Origin: Ceratopteris richardii
Lineage: Eukaryota > Streptophyta > Polypodiopsida > Polypodiales > Pteridaceae
Direction: 5' to 3'
NCBI GenBank assembly: GCA_020310875.1
Contig: CM035416.1
Location: 1,670,906-1,734,905, forward strand
Length of the DNA stretch: 64,000 bases
The notes below the pieces were generated by a model that saw nothing but the letters and a program-made list of their open reading frames with translations, ran no database searches and was not told the DNA's origin. Of this stretch, positions 33,048 through 45,334 are shown one piece after another. The number at the start of each line of letters is the position of its first letter. The stretch's first letter is position 1. The translations under genes and the position numbers were made by a program.

Positions 33048-36000
33048 TTACAAATTGGGGTCGGGGGGTTTATTACAGGCCCTAGGCTGCCAAATGCAGT
33101 GAATGGGCTTTGCTTTCGGTTTCGGAGAGTCTCTACAGAGCTTTCTCGGTGTCGTGGTTTGAAAACGAGGCCTTTTTGGGACCCATTTACAATTGATTAC
33201 ATGCACGCTCTTGGGTCTTGGTGTGTTCATGAGCGTTGAGAACGAGTGAATACTGGCAGTATGCGTAGCTGCGTTATGCTGTTTAGGTTGTGGCCTCAGC
33301 GTAGCTACTTGTGCCATCAAGCAAGCCTTAGGCACCCAAATTTGTCTTGATTGTGGGCTTGCCTTCATCGACTTCTTGGGCACCCAAATAGATTTTACTT
33401 TAGCAGAAGAATTTCTGAAAGACTTCTTATTAGCGTTGTGTTGTTGGTCACTAATAAGAGGCTTTGCCCCTGTAGTTGATGGTGGTGCAACCGGTCGTTC
33501 GCCTTTCCGCACCCATACCTGGTCTATTTTCTGGGCCATTTTGCTGCGCAGGTACTTTTGATCTCGGACATAGGTAGTACCCTGCTTCTTCTGCCTTTGA
33601 TCCATCTTGGGTTGCTGCCTCTTTCTAGCCTTTGGAAAAGAAGGGAGTTCCGTTGCATTCCTGACTCCTTTTTTGCGAATATCATTCCTCTGCAACACAT
33701 AGTTTTGGACAAGAACAACATGGTCATCTTCATGTGTACCCCTGGAAGGACCAGGAGTCTGTGCCTTTCCTAGTTCCTTGAGTGCTCCATTGTCTAATTC
33801 TACTGTAACTCGACTACGATTGACCCAAACCTGGAGAAGTCCACTTCTTAGGTTTAGATTGACTGCTTGGTCAAAGATCCAATCCTGACCCAAGACGAGA
33901 GGTTCAGTGAGATCCTCATCTTGACACACTAGTACTTTAACGGTCATTGCCTCCTCGCGAATGTAGAGGGGAAGTTCCACCTCGCCCATGCAAGGGGTTT
34001 CCACGCCTCCCAATCCTATGAGGTATGCTTCCACAGGATGAACAGTTAACTGTAACTCTTGACAGTAAGACAACTTAACAGCGCTAGTGGCAGCACCTGA
34101 GTCAATCAAGGCCCTTACGGTCCTTGTACTCTTTCCTTGTCCTATGTCTATGGTTATGAAAGGACGTCTATCAATTATTCTATTCGAGCTTGTTCCTGCA
34201 ACTTCACACATGGCTATGGGAAATCCTTGGTCTGCATAGTCATTCGCTCGAGGCTGATCTCTACCTTGCCTTCGTAATTTCATCCTTCTGATGCGTTCTA
34301 AAGCCTCTGCTTGAGCTTCTTCTCTAATTCTCTTTTCTTCCTCTTTGCGTTTCTTAGCAGTGTTGAGTCGGCTCAGCATTTCCTCCGTGAGGGGTTCCTG
34401 ATACAACTTGACTCTGCATCCGCTAATATAGTTAGGGAGAACATCACCCTCTAATGTGGCCAATTGTACTGCTCCACTTGTGGAGATCCTATTGATGATC
34501 ATAGGTCCGTAGCCTCTCTTTTCTAGCTTCCTCGCGTGTTGTTTCAGTGTATAGACTAAGACTAGATCTCCCGCCTTCAAGCCTTTATCCTTCACATGGG
34601 CATCGAAGTATGCCTTCTGTCTCTTCTTGGCTGCATATATTCCTGCCGCGGCTCTCAGTCTTGTTTCTCCTAATCGTTCAAGGTCAAAGATCCTAGAGGA
34701 GAGCTCATGACCTGTCCATTCATACTCTTGTGCTACTCTCAATGTAGGAATCAGGAAGTCCAAGGGTAGCACAGCGTTTTGACCGAATACCATCTGAAAG
34801 GGGGTGGCTTGGAGTACCGTTTTGTAGGCAACTCGGTATGCCCAAACAGCATGGTGTAGCTGTTTGTCCCAGTCAGAGCGTTTAGTGTTCACTAATTTCG
34901 TCAGTACATTGCACAAAATCTTATTAGTGCTCTCAGCTTGACCATTAGCTTGAGGGTGATAAGGGGCAGACTTCTTGTGTATTACCAAGAATTCTTGGAG
35001 TAGATTTTCAATAACTTCATTCAAGAAATGAGTGCCTCTATCACTTACAAGCTCTATAGGTAGTCCATATCTCGTGAACACATTCTCAAACAAGAATTTG
35101 GCAGTTGTTTGAGCATCGTTCTTGGTTGTAGCTTTTACCTCTACCCACTTGGTGAGATAATCTGTTGCCACAATGATGTATTCCGCATGAGAACCCTTAG
35201 CTGGGGGATTAATGGGACCTACGAAGTCTATTCCCCACTTAGAGAATGCACGTCCACCCATCATAGGTTTTAGTGGCATCTCATCTTTGCGTATAGGATA
35301 CTGAGTCCTCTGACAGACATCACACCGTTTCACATAGGTATGTGCATCCATGTGAAGGGTAGGCCACCAGAAGCCCGCAAACAATATTGCCTTGATCACC
35401 CGATCTGGTCCAAAGTGTCCTCCTGCTACACCTTGGTGCGCAGTCTCCAAGATTTTGAGATATTCACCTTCATGGACACATAACCTTAGGTAACCATCTT
35501 TACCGCGCTTATATAGATTATCACCTATGAGTGAATAATCCAGGGCTTCTTGTTCTAAACTCCTTTTCCTAGCTAGAGTCATGTCTGGGGGGAATGTGTT
35601 TGTCCGCAAGAATGATACTAGAGGTTCACTCCAATCTGGCACAATGGATACTTGATAGAGAGTGGCATGTTCCACAGGTGGTTTGGTGCAACAGATTGGG
35701 CATTCCTTGCACAACTTTTGGACATCAGCTTCCATAGTTGGCCAATGCACTCCGAATCTCTTTAGAGTCTGTAAAGTTCGTTGCTTTGAATGGTGTTGCT
35801 CTAATGCACCTACATGTGCTAATTGCAACCATTTAGCGTACTCATCCTCTTCTACGCAACAAGCCAGGATCCCTTGATCTGTGTGCTTGTACATGCTTCC
35901 TGCCATGATGTGGTACTTCTGGGCTTTTACAACCTCTCTATTCCGTGTGTTTACGACTGGATGATTAGGCCCGTAGGTTAATACTGGTACCAATGGCTTA

Positions 36001-39000
36001 GCCCACTGCGGTATAACTTCCAAATTAAACAAGTAAGCATCAGGAAGGTCATCTGACACTCCTTGTGGGGCTTCTCCCGATGTGAGCCTAGAGAGATGAT
36101 CTGCTCTCAAGTGAGTCCTACCTTTTCTTACCACAACCTCAAAGTCATACTCCATTAGTAAGAGAAACCATCTTACTAATCTACCTGTATTGCATGGCTT
36201 GTTTGCTAGGTACAACAATGCCTGATGATCAGTAAAAAATTTAAACTTATTTGCAAGCAAATAGTGTCTAAATTTCTTAACTGCATATACCATGCCTAAT
36301 CCTTCTCGTTCAGTAGTGGTATAATTTCGTTCAGCCGCATTCAATTGTCTACTGGCATAGGCAATTGGAAGATCCATATTACCTTCACCAGTAGGTTGTG
36401 CAAGTACACATCCAATAGCGTAATTGGATGCATCCACGTGAACATGGAATGGCTTATTCCAATCTGGTGTGGTCAAGATTGGTGCTGAACATAATCTTCG
36501 TTTAAGCTCTTAGAAGGAATTCTCACATTCATCCGTCCACTCAAAGTTTGTCAGAAGTCCGTACATGGGCTTTGCAATGACAACATACATGTGTATAAAT
36601 CGTCGGTAATAACCACAGTGCCCCATGAAAGCTTGTACTTCCTTGACATTCTTTGGCCTAGGTAGCTCTGCTATGGCTCTCACTTTTTCTTCATCGGTAG
36701 ATATGCCATTCTTTGACACTATGTGTCCTAGAATCTTGCCTTGCCTGACCATAAAAACGCACTTTTCTGGGTTTAGGCAGACTTGATATTCTCTACATTT
36801 GTCAAAGATTTGTCTGAGTTCAGGAATATGGGTTTGTCTAACGTTGGAATGAGCACAAAGATCATCAACATAGACTTCTAAACTCTTCCTTAGGAACTCC
36901 TTAAACACATGGCACATCAGCCTCTGGAAGGTAGCTGGTGCGTTGGTAAGCCCAAATGGCATTACTCTAAAAGCAAAAATGCCCCATTCTGTGGCAAAGG
37001 CTGTCTTATGCTGATCCTCTGGAGCTATGGCTACTTGATTGTAACCCGAAAATCCATCGAGGAAGCTGTACACTTCCTTGCCTGCCACTCTTTCTAAGAG
37101 ATGCTCTCTGATGGGAAGCGGATAGTTATCTCGAATCGTGGCGGCATTAACCTTTTTCAAGTTAATGCACACACGCAGCTTGCCATTCTTCTTGGGCACC
37201 ACTACGATGGGGGATACCCATTCAGTGTGCTCAATTTCATAGATAAATCCAGCTTCGACCAGTCTATCTATCTCTTCCTTGATCTTAGCAGCATAGTTAT
37301 CGTTATATGTGTAAGGCTTTTGCTTAGAGGGTTTGGCATCTGAGGTCATGGGGATGGTGTGTGAGCATATGTCAGGGTCAACACCTTTCAAATCCTTGTA
37401 ACTCCAAGCGAATACATCTCTGTATTCTCTTAGCAAGGTAATCAATTCGTACTCTTCTTCTTCTGTCAGGTCATGGCCTATATACGTGCATCTCTCCTCT
37501 CCTTCTTCTATGGCCACTACTATTTTCTTTGTGGTTTCTTTGTTATCATAGGCTTCTCCTGATTGTGCCTCTCGTTTAGGCATTCTTATCATGACTCTCC
37601 TGTCGTCAATCTCATATTTCTTAAAATTTTCCGGGACCTCAAACAAAGATTCTTCCTCCTCTGGTGAGACTTCTTTCTTCTTTCGTTTCTTTCCTTCTTC
37701 CTTAGGGGTCATATGCGTTGCTAATCTTACATCATTTGTAACCTCTCCATGCCTCTGGGGTTGAAATTCTACTTCATGGAAGTACTCTTCATCTGATGCA
37801 AATGGTGGGTCCATAATGATTGACTCTAGATCGGAGTCACTTGCATCCTCAAATGCATCAGGGCTAGGTTCGCATTCTTCTAAAACTGCCTCTCCCATGA
37901 TTGGCTCTATGGAGAAGACTGAAATATCATAGCCATCCTCATCACAGTGAGGTGTCCATTGTTCTTCGTTGATGGCTACGTCCATTGTTGCTAAGATTTC
38001 TGCCCAACCGTGAGGTTCAAATTCTTCGTCTGGAAAAACTACAGGTGCATAGGCTGGGTCTTGGATCGATCTATGGGTTTCTTTTGCACCTACCTCTCTG
38101 GCTTTCTCTCTCTTCTCTTCTTCTACTGCTACTTTGCACATCCATAAGTGGGTGTCTTCATGCATCCAGGAGGATCCTGATCCTATGGAATGCACAGATT
38201 CTGTATCATCTTTGGCTCTATGGATGGGATTCCATTGGATAGGAGGGACATCTCTATGAGAATAATCCTTGAGATTGACTTTGGTTGTAACACCCAAGTG
38301 CTGCAGGTACAAAGAATTGGTTCCCCAGTCCTGTACCACTTGCAACTGTCGCATGAATGGTCTTCCCAAAATCATCTCATAGGCATGATTTTTGCTGAAG
38401 TCACATATAGCAAAACTATGTTCAAACTCAACACCACAAGTGGTGAGAGTTATCCCTTCTAACAATCCTAGGGGTCTCTCTATGTGACCATCGGCCATTT
38501 GCAATTTCATTCTCGTCGGCCTGAGTGCCGGTTTGCCCCAACGCTTCCATAAGGAGGTGGTGGCAATTGCAACTCCTGCACCTGAGTCCAAAATTGCCTT
38601 GGTGGTGTACTCTTGGTAGGTGATGGGAAGGTAGGTGTTCCCTTCTTCACCTTCACACATATCTCCTATCTTATCCAAGGGAATTTCCGGTACTGTCCTA
38701 TGGGATCCTACCCGGGAACGAGGTTTTGCAGTTTCAGTTACTTGACTAGCTACATATTTCCGCGCGTTTGGTCTATCCTCAGGCAGCTCTTCCAAAGTGA
38801 TATCGCGTTGCATCTTGGTGTTCGTTACTACCTCCGTGTTCCTCGGTATGACTGAGTCGTCGTTCCTTACCATGACTGTGGGTGCTCTCATACATGTGGA
38901 CTTTGCTTCCCATGGGCCTGTGAAGTGGGGTAGCTCCTGTATGGAATTAGACTCAAAGTCCAATCTCTCATGAGATTGAGTACTCTCATGTTCCCCGTAA

Positions 39001-42000
39001 ATTGATGGGATGTCTTGTGGGAATTGGTCGTGTGCATCGTCCACAAGTTCAAAAGGAGGGGTGACCTCACTTTCGTTATCCCATTTGTCTTCTTGAATCT
39101 CTCGTAGGAAGTCTGGTGCAAACCGATTCATAGAAGAAGAAGTGTCTGGCTCCGTAGAATTAGGTACATATGCTACCTGGGAAGGAGGGCTTATTCTATC
39201 GTTGGCTCTTTCCTCGTTGTCATAGATGGCTGAAGCACAAGCTTCTTGGGGAGGATTACTTATGCTATTACTTTTCCGAACAGACTCATACGCTCTCTGG
39301 GAAGGAATGTGGGTTACCTGTGGAGGTACATATGCTTTCGAGGGAGGCTCCTGTGACCTTTGGGGAGGAAGATAAGCTTCTTGAGGAGGCCCACGGGCTT
39401 CCTGAAGAGGCTGGCTTATCCGTTCTCTTGCCCTTTCCTTTCTTTGAGGGGTAGGTTCCTTTTCTGACTGTGCTATTGGCCTCTCTATTCTTTCTAAGGA
39501 GGGGAAGTTGTCCGGTTTAGGGGAATTGGCCACATACACTTCGGATGGGGAAGGATCCATATTTTTGCTTGCCTTCTCTCTCTCTTGATTTTTTTCGTCC
39601 TTGGCAGATCTTGCAATTATTCTCTCTAATTTCTCTAGGAATCCATCCAAGTGTAATTGCGTTTTGGCTGAGCCCGAGTAATTGAAAAGGCGGCTGGCTT
39701 CAAACATAGTCTGAGCCAATGCGACCATTTTCGCGCACAGTTTGGTTCTTTCTATCTCTAGGTCAGCTCTAGGATAGCACTTGGCATGATCCGTGACGTT
39801 CGGCCCTTCTTGGATTCTGGCCTGATATGCTTTGAGCATCATGTCTATGTCTTCAGGAGTGGGATCAGCTAATACTGATCCTACCCTAGGGGGTGGTGGA
39901 ATCGTATGACGTGGTGGGGAAGGTGGTGGGTGCTCAGATGGAGATGGGAGGGGTGGCGGCGGGGTATTGTGAGAGGGGATTTGAGAGGTGATTTCAGTTA
40001 TCCTAGCTTTGGTTTCTCTTATGCTTTCCTCAAGTTCACTCATCTTTTTAGCCCATTGTCTTTTCATTCTTTCCCGACTATCTTTCCATGCTCTAGTCCT
40101 TTTCTTTGTTATGCTCTCGGTTTCACTAGCCTCTGAGTTCTTACCCTGGTTTGTCTCTTGGTTTTGCTGCAAAGCCTGAGCTCTAGTGACTACCTGCACT
40201 GGTGCAGTGGAAGTGACGCTTCCTGAGGAATCTACAACCAAACCAATCACATTGATCGGAGTGATTTTTGGCATATTATTGGGGTTCTTTGGGCAATCTC
40301 GTAAAAGATGCTCTTTTCCACAATCTTGGCAAAAACCTTGGATAGTCACTGACTGGGGTTGTGTAGGTGGGGGCAAGGGACAATCACGAATGAGATGATC
40401 TCCCTGGCATCTGTAGCACGGTCCTCTTGGGAATGGAGGTCTTACTTGCCTAGGTTGAGGCCTGGGGTTGGGGTTTGCATACATGACGTTCGTGTAATCT
40501 GACTCCCAACTAGGTTCACTTGGTTCTTCACTATAGTAAGACTCACCATGTTCTGGAGACTGCATGTAGTAAGCCTGGGGACTATCGACATGTGTAGAAT
40601 CAAAGCTATGGTCACTTGGGTCACTTTCTGAGATCAATGGGGTTACTGGTACTATGGCCCTATTCAGGTTTTCTTCTGCAACAGCATACTTTACTGGAAT
40701 CACGTTAGCGGGGTTTGGGGGCTGTTGAGCTAGTACCGGTTGGGGTCTCTGTTGGGCCTGATATGGTTGCTGATAGGTTTGTTGGGGTCTAGCATATTGT
40801 GGTGGTGGAGGATACTGGTTCTGGTATCTGCCTTGTTGGTAGGGTTGAGGGTAGGGTTGCCTAACTGCCTGCTTGTTGTATGGGCAATCTTGCGCAGTGT
40901 GGTTTGTGTACTTCCGTTCTATGGTGCAGTACTGGCTACTAGGGTTAACTTGGGGTTGGGCCATAATGGGACACACATTTGCCATGTGGTCGCCACCGCA
41001 AGTATAACATCTTTTCACAGGGGCAAACCTTGGGATTTGTTTGCTAGTTACACCTAATTTCTGAGCTACTTTTTCCGCGAGTTCCTCAATTGATGTAGAT
41101 TGCGTGGAAGAGTGGCTAGATGCACTATCTGAATCTTTGTAGATTTTGGAAAGCTCTAGCTCTTCCCCTAGGTTATCTTCAATGTCAATGCACATGCGTA
41201 CACATTCTTCTATAGTCCTAGGGTCCTTCAGATACACATAGGATCTCAATTTTGTACTCAGCAATCCGTCAAGGAATAAGGCTACTTGTTTAGCAGGTGT
41301 GGGTAGCTCCGAAATAGGACATCTTTCAAGGTATTGCCTAAATCTTCTTCCTGCAAGTCTCACAGTCTCTTGAGGGGTTTGCTTGAAGCTGTGAATCAAT
41401 GAGGAGGTATTGTGTCTTATGCCGCTCTTAGAGAACTCTACAATGAATGCCTCTAGGAGTTGGTCTATGCTCCTGAACTGACGCTCATCTAATGGCTGAA
41501 ACCATGTGAGTGCTGTGTTCCTAAGGGTTAGACCGAAGGCATTGTACTGCGTGAACAGATCTTCCACTTGTTCAGCTCTCAAGACTTGCTTGAACTCCGC
41601 CACATGATCATAGGGATCTCCTGTGCCGTCAAAGTAATTCTTCATGGACTTAACTAGCTGGGTGGGTCTCAAAGTTCTTGTGTGCTCTCTAGGTCTCGGC
41701 AGAGGGAATCCATCTACATTTCTTTGGTTCCTGTGGGCTCTATGCATCTCAGGTTCTACCCTATTCGTCTCTGTTCTCGTTCTTTCTCTGCCCACTGGGT
41801 TGGCAAAACTTACTTCTGGTCTATCTCTACTTCTGTCTCTTTGCGTACCATGAGCTTGGGAAGTTCCAGCCCCAGGGTGACCATAGGATACATTTGATCT
41901 TGGTTGGGGGAAAATAAATTCACCCTTCCAAGTGTAGGCATGCCTATCATTTTCTGTCACCACAAAGATCCGTTCTGAAGCATGATCTAAGTAGGTCACT

Positions 42001-42680
42001 CTGCCTGGGCTATCCGGATCCTTAAACTCATAGATCATGATATTTCCTATGTCTGTTGGCTGATTAGACTTATACCTCCAAAAGGCTTCATCAGTTTCTC
42101 GATTGAGGAGCAACTCTATGCTCTTGTTGTCTTGGGGGACCCATTCAGGCGTGATAATCCTAGTGAGAACTGATTTACCTCGAGGGGTTCTAGGTTCCGC
42201 ACCCATGTTCCCTTGTTCCAGGTCACCTAAGTCCACTTCTGAGATTACATTCCCAAAGCCATCTGTCCTATCAGGGTGACTAGTGACTACATATATAGTT
42301 CCTTCTTTGTCCAGGTATGCACCATTTTCAAACTTGACAGCTGGGTGCTCTAGTCCAATGGATTGATCAGGATTTTTAATCTGGACCACGGATCTTCCTA
42401 GGCCGTCCTCATAGATGCTAGCACCTAGTCGGTTGGTCCTAAGATATTCCAGCTGTGTTTTGTAAGGGCCTTCTACCCTGTACAAATAAGGCACTCCTAA
42501 ACTTCCCGTGGGTCTGTCCATGCCTTGAGACATTTCTGACTCACTGGTCTCAGAGCTAGGGTAGTATGAGTGGTGGCTCAACTGCTGGGCCCAAGACCTT
42601 GCAGTGTGATTGACACTAGCCTCTGAAGACCTAAGGCTTTGTCTCTCTCTTGCTAGGTGTCGTCCTGATCTAAGGTTCAT
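33048..42680 (-). pseudogene. gag-pol polyprotein of element D (3,210 codons, one stop between RT and RNase H)
   Basis: A single frame from MNLRSGRH (42680) to 33048 with one TAA (36512-36510) where other copies have NSFQELK. Residue map: family-specific N-terminus 1-330; Retrotrans_gag-like core 345-480; CX2CX3HX4C knuckles at 558, 755 and 784 plus a degenerate one at 585; coiled-coil-like and PPP stretch 850-950; PPQ-rich repeats about 1080-1150. The retropepsin DSGAG Asp is 1365. RT about 1780-2000 carries YVDD at 1937-1940. RNase H follows with Asp 2083. Integrase H2C2 modules are at H2289/C2324/C2327 and H2415/C2453/C2456; core DD35E is D2485, D2547, E2583; a GPY-like module is near 2690. 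The second retropepsin-like DSGAA Asp is 2860. W-x-P-K repeats fill about 3020-3200. Gag and Pol share one frame. No extra RNase H was seen before integrase. Confidence 0.95.
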
Positions 42681-43600
42681 ATGCCTAACTGATTAGCCCA
42701 ATTTTTTTCCAGAGTACAACCTCGTTGCCGATCAATTGGTACCAGTCACTTGATTCTTTTTAGTTAATTATTGTGTTTATGGTCTTGTCTGATATCACGT
42801 CGTCAGGAACACTTGAATGTTCTTCGTACTTTAGGTTGATCGTTCCATGTTAGATTCTTTTCCTTTAGGTTATCGACAGTACAGAGATTATGTTTTTAAC
42901 TTGAACTTGAGTTTTTAGGTAGTCTTCAACTTGATAACTGCCTATCGTCAACCTGACTTACTCCTACCTCTACTCGTTCTTAGCTTGAGCTAGGAAATGA
43001 CAGAGGGAGTTGAGAATATTCCAACCTTACTTGTTGATCCCTTGCTTTATGGTGCTCAAGAACCCGGTTCTCAAGTTTGCAAAGAAACCTTGCTTTGTAT
43101 GCTCTCTGTTGCTCTCAATGGACCTATAAAAGTCCCACAGTTAGCTCAATGCTTAGATTCAAAGGACACAACCAACCACTTTCATTCATGTAACATAAAC
43201 ACATATTTGCATTGTGACTTTTAGGAAAATAATTCTAAAGACCCCTGACTTTGAGCCCCCTGGGTATGGTCAACTTCAAAATACCCTCTCTGAAAATCAA
43301 CGCATTATCTTTATAAAAAACAGTTGAGGGCGTGTAGTATATGCCACGAGCTTTCCAACAAGCCCAAGAGCTCAAAAATTGGATTTCATATGAAAAAGTT
43401 ATGACTGTTCAGGGTTTAGGGGGTTAAATCAGGATTCAAAACGAGCTAACAGTCAAACAGGATTACTCAAGTAACTTGTGGCACGGCCTCGCGATGCAAT
43501 ACCACACCCTAGTGTTTGTCCCACACTTAATCACAATTTAGACCAATAATTTTGTCTTGAAAATTTGACCTAATTTGCCCCTCTAACGCGTTCGCAAAGT

Positions 43601-44236
43601 CTGTCGGTCGCGATTGACAGGTCAGTCGCGATCGACGTGTCGATCGCGATTGACAGGTCCGTCGTGGCTGTCAGTCGCGATTGACTGGTCAGTCGCGATT
43701 GACACGTGGCCGAAAAGTCAATCAATCGTGGTCAAGGCGTCGTTGACTCTGTCGGTCGCGATTGATGAGTCGATCGCGATTGACAGGTCGGTCGCGAAGG
43801 GTCTGTCGATCGTGGTCAAACAGTCGTTGACCGTGTCGGTCGCGATTGACAGAGCCGTCGTGGTCTATCCGTCGTGGTCAAACAGTCGTTGACTGTGTCG
43901 GTCGCGATTGATGAGTCGATCGCGATTGATGACTCGATCGCGATTGACGTGTCACGCGTATGGTCAGTCGGTCATGGTCAATCGGTCGTTGACTCTGTCG
44001 GTCGCGATTGACAGAGCCGTCGTGGGCTGTCGGTCGCGATTGACGTGTCGATCGCGATTGACAGGTCTGTCCGTCGTGGTTTGTCGATCGCGATTGACAG
44101 AGCGATCGCGATTGACAGAAATCTGTGGAATTTCAAAAAACTAAACACATTTTTGGGAAGCTCTAAGCCTGTAGGTCATGGATATGCACTTTGTTTAGCA
44201 ATTAGAGCAAGTTTTCAGTCGGTCGCGATTGACTGA
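43601..44236 (-). repeat. Tandem array with GTC(G/A)(A/G)TCGCGATTGAC units in leader of D
   Basis: About 25 irregularly spaced copies, seen on the plus strand as GTCGATCGCGATTGACAG and GGTCGCGATTGACAG. Longer repeats of about 75 bp are superimposed (GTCGTGGTCAAACAGTCGTTGAC context near 43810 and 43875). Confidence 0.92.
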
Positions 44237-44271
44237 GCTCGGCGACACACAGACAGTTACTCGGATTTCCG

Positions 44272-44277
44272 TACCTG
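44272..44277 (-). promoter_or_regulatory. Candidate 5' splice donor, element D
   Basis: CAG|GTACGG on the minus strand, cut after 44275, 344 nt inside from the 5' LTR. Joining to 32864 would remove about 11.4 kb. Confidence 0.5.
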
Positions 44278-44588
44278 CGCAGAGTGCTGGGGACAATGAT
44301 GCGGCCTGTACCTGCAGAATGCTCACAAAACATGCAAAAAACAGCACATGCAAATTCGCTCTCTTGCTCTCTCTCACAAGTGAAATGAGGGAAATGAGGT
44401 GGAAATGGGGATATAGTCAAAAAACTGAAATTTTCGCGATGATGGAGATGGACGTGGGAGATGGTGATGATGATGATGGTGATGAAGATGGTGAAGAAAG
44501 TAAAAGAAAATCGATGAGAGTGAAGAAAATACCTACAACTCCAACGCGTCAACTCTACGTCTTACCATCACACGCTCGTCCTCAAAGC

Positions 44589-44610
44589 TCGATCCCCGGC
44601 AACGGCGCCA
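44589..44610 (-). other. Primer-binding site (tRNA-Asp), element D
   Basis: Minus-strand TGGCGCCGTTGCCGGGGA plus TCGA, a perfect 22-base match to the tRNA-Asp(GTC) 3' end complement, 8 nt from the LTR. Confidence 0.93.
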
Positions 44611-44618
44611 AAATTTGG

Positions 44619-45334
44619 TGTAGCTCTGTGATGAGTAGCACCTCCTTTAATGTCAATCCGGGAAGACGTGAGGAGGGTATGAAGACCTCGAGCAAGTGGT
44701 GGCACAAGTGCGTGAGTGAGAAGCACACAAGCATGCACACACATACACACACACGCGCACACACGGCAAGACAAAGAGAGAGAATCAATGGAGTTCTTTA
44801 GATTACTTTCAAAAGCTCTTACAAGTTCGTTTCAATTACAATCTAACCTCAAAAATGAGCTCTCTAGCTCTTTTTATAGTTTTTGACTAGCTTTTGGCCC
44901 TGTCCAGACCTAGTGTCCGGCCTAGTTAAAAATTAGGCTCCAGGGCTTATTTGGGGGATCAAACGAGATCTAAAAAATACGAAAATTAGTACGCAACTAC
45001 TTCTAAGGCTCCTCAAGCTCAAGGACTCCTTGGCTTGCACAAAATGGAGCTACAAAAATGTGAAATGATATTTACAATGATTGTTAGTGATAAAAATCAC
45101 TGTTGTTGTAGGGGTTTCTTCTAGTGATCTGCCATACATATCTTCGAGCTCCCTACTTGCTCTTCCTCCCTGCATGTCCATCTCTTTGATTCGCATTAAT
45201 GTCTTGAAAAAATATTGGCCTACTTGCCAGATCTTCTTTGACTGCCCTGTTTGCTTGTGCTGTCCCTTCGCTCTGACTCCCCTCTTTGGCTTTCACGTCT
45301 TGTACGTCCTGGTGTACCAAGGCTATTGCCAACA
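44619..45334 (-). repeat. 5' LTR of element D
   Basis: 716 bp, TGTTGGCAATAG to GAGCTACA on the minus strand. U3 hairpin CCGGAC/GTCTGG is at 44904-44920 and the TATA box complement at 44871-44878. It differs from the 3' LTR at about six sites, all substitutions. Confidence 0.97.
44871..44878 (-). promoter_or_regulatory. TATA box of D 5' LTR
   Basis: TATAAAAA on the minus strand, downstream of the U3 hairpin. It is the likely promoter of D's genomic RNA. Confidence 0.72.

Larger units (their letters stand above)
42681..44588 (-). other. Untranslated leader of element D
   Basis: About 1.9 kb, read right to left: a CATCACCATCATC-type run (about 44490-44430), GAGAGAGAGCAAGAGAGC near 44370, a donor-like CAG|GTACGG (44277-44272) and the TCGCGA-core array (44236-43601). 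Then the shared block with CATAACTTTTTCATATG and GTTGGAAAGCT (about 43405-43345), the CTAGCTCAAGCTAAG segment (about 42990) and GCAACGAGGTTGTAC (about 42729-42715) just before gag. No gene seen. Confidence 0.7.
28212..45334 (-). mobile_element. Gypsy element D, innermost, minus strand, nearly intact (17.1 kb)
   Basis: Two 716-bp LTRs (28212-28927 and 44619-45334) differ at about six positions. A perfect 5-bp duplication lies outside, a perfect PBS inside the right LTR and a polypurine tract beside the left LTR. The internal region carries one gag-pol frame with a single stop and ORF3 with a single stop, and no frameshift was found. It is the youngest insertion by nesting order and the best template for the family's organisation. 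Confidence 0.97.

Noticed and set aside
36510..36512. TAA in D as a programmed readthrough stop between RT and RNase H
   Set aside because: B and C have a sense codon (CAG) there, A has AAT, and no other element has a stop at the site. It is better explained as mutation.
37985..38242. Leu/Ser-rich plus-strand ORFs opposite D's gag-pol, with apparent membrane segments
   Set aside because: Antisense shadows of the acidic linker; the same shadows recur in C, B and A and vary with the sense codons.
45081..45334. Coding sequence fused to the start of C's ORF3 C-terminal part
   Set aside because: It is D's LTR read on the opposite strand. The true ORF joins at 28211/45340 through the target-site duplication.
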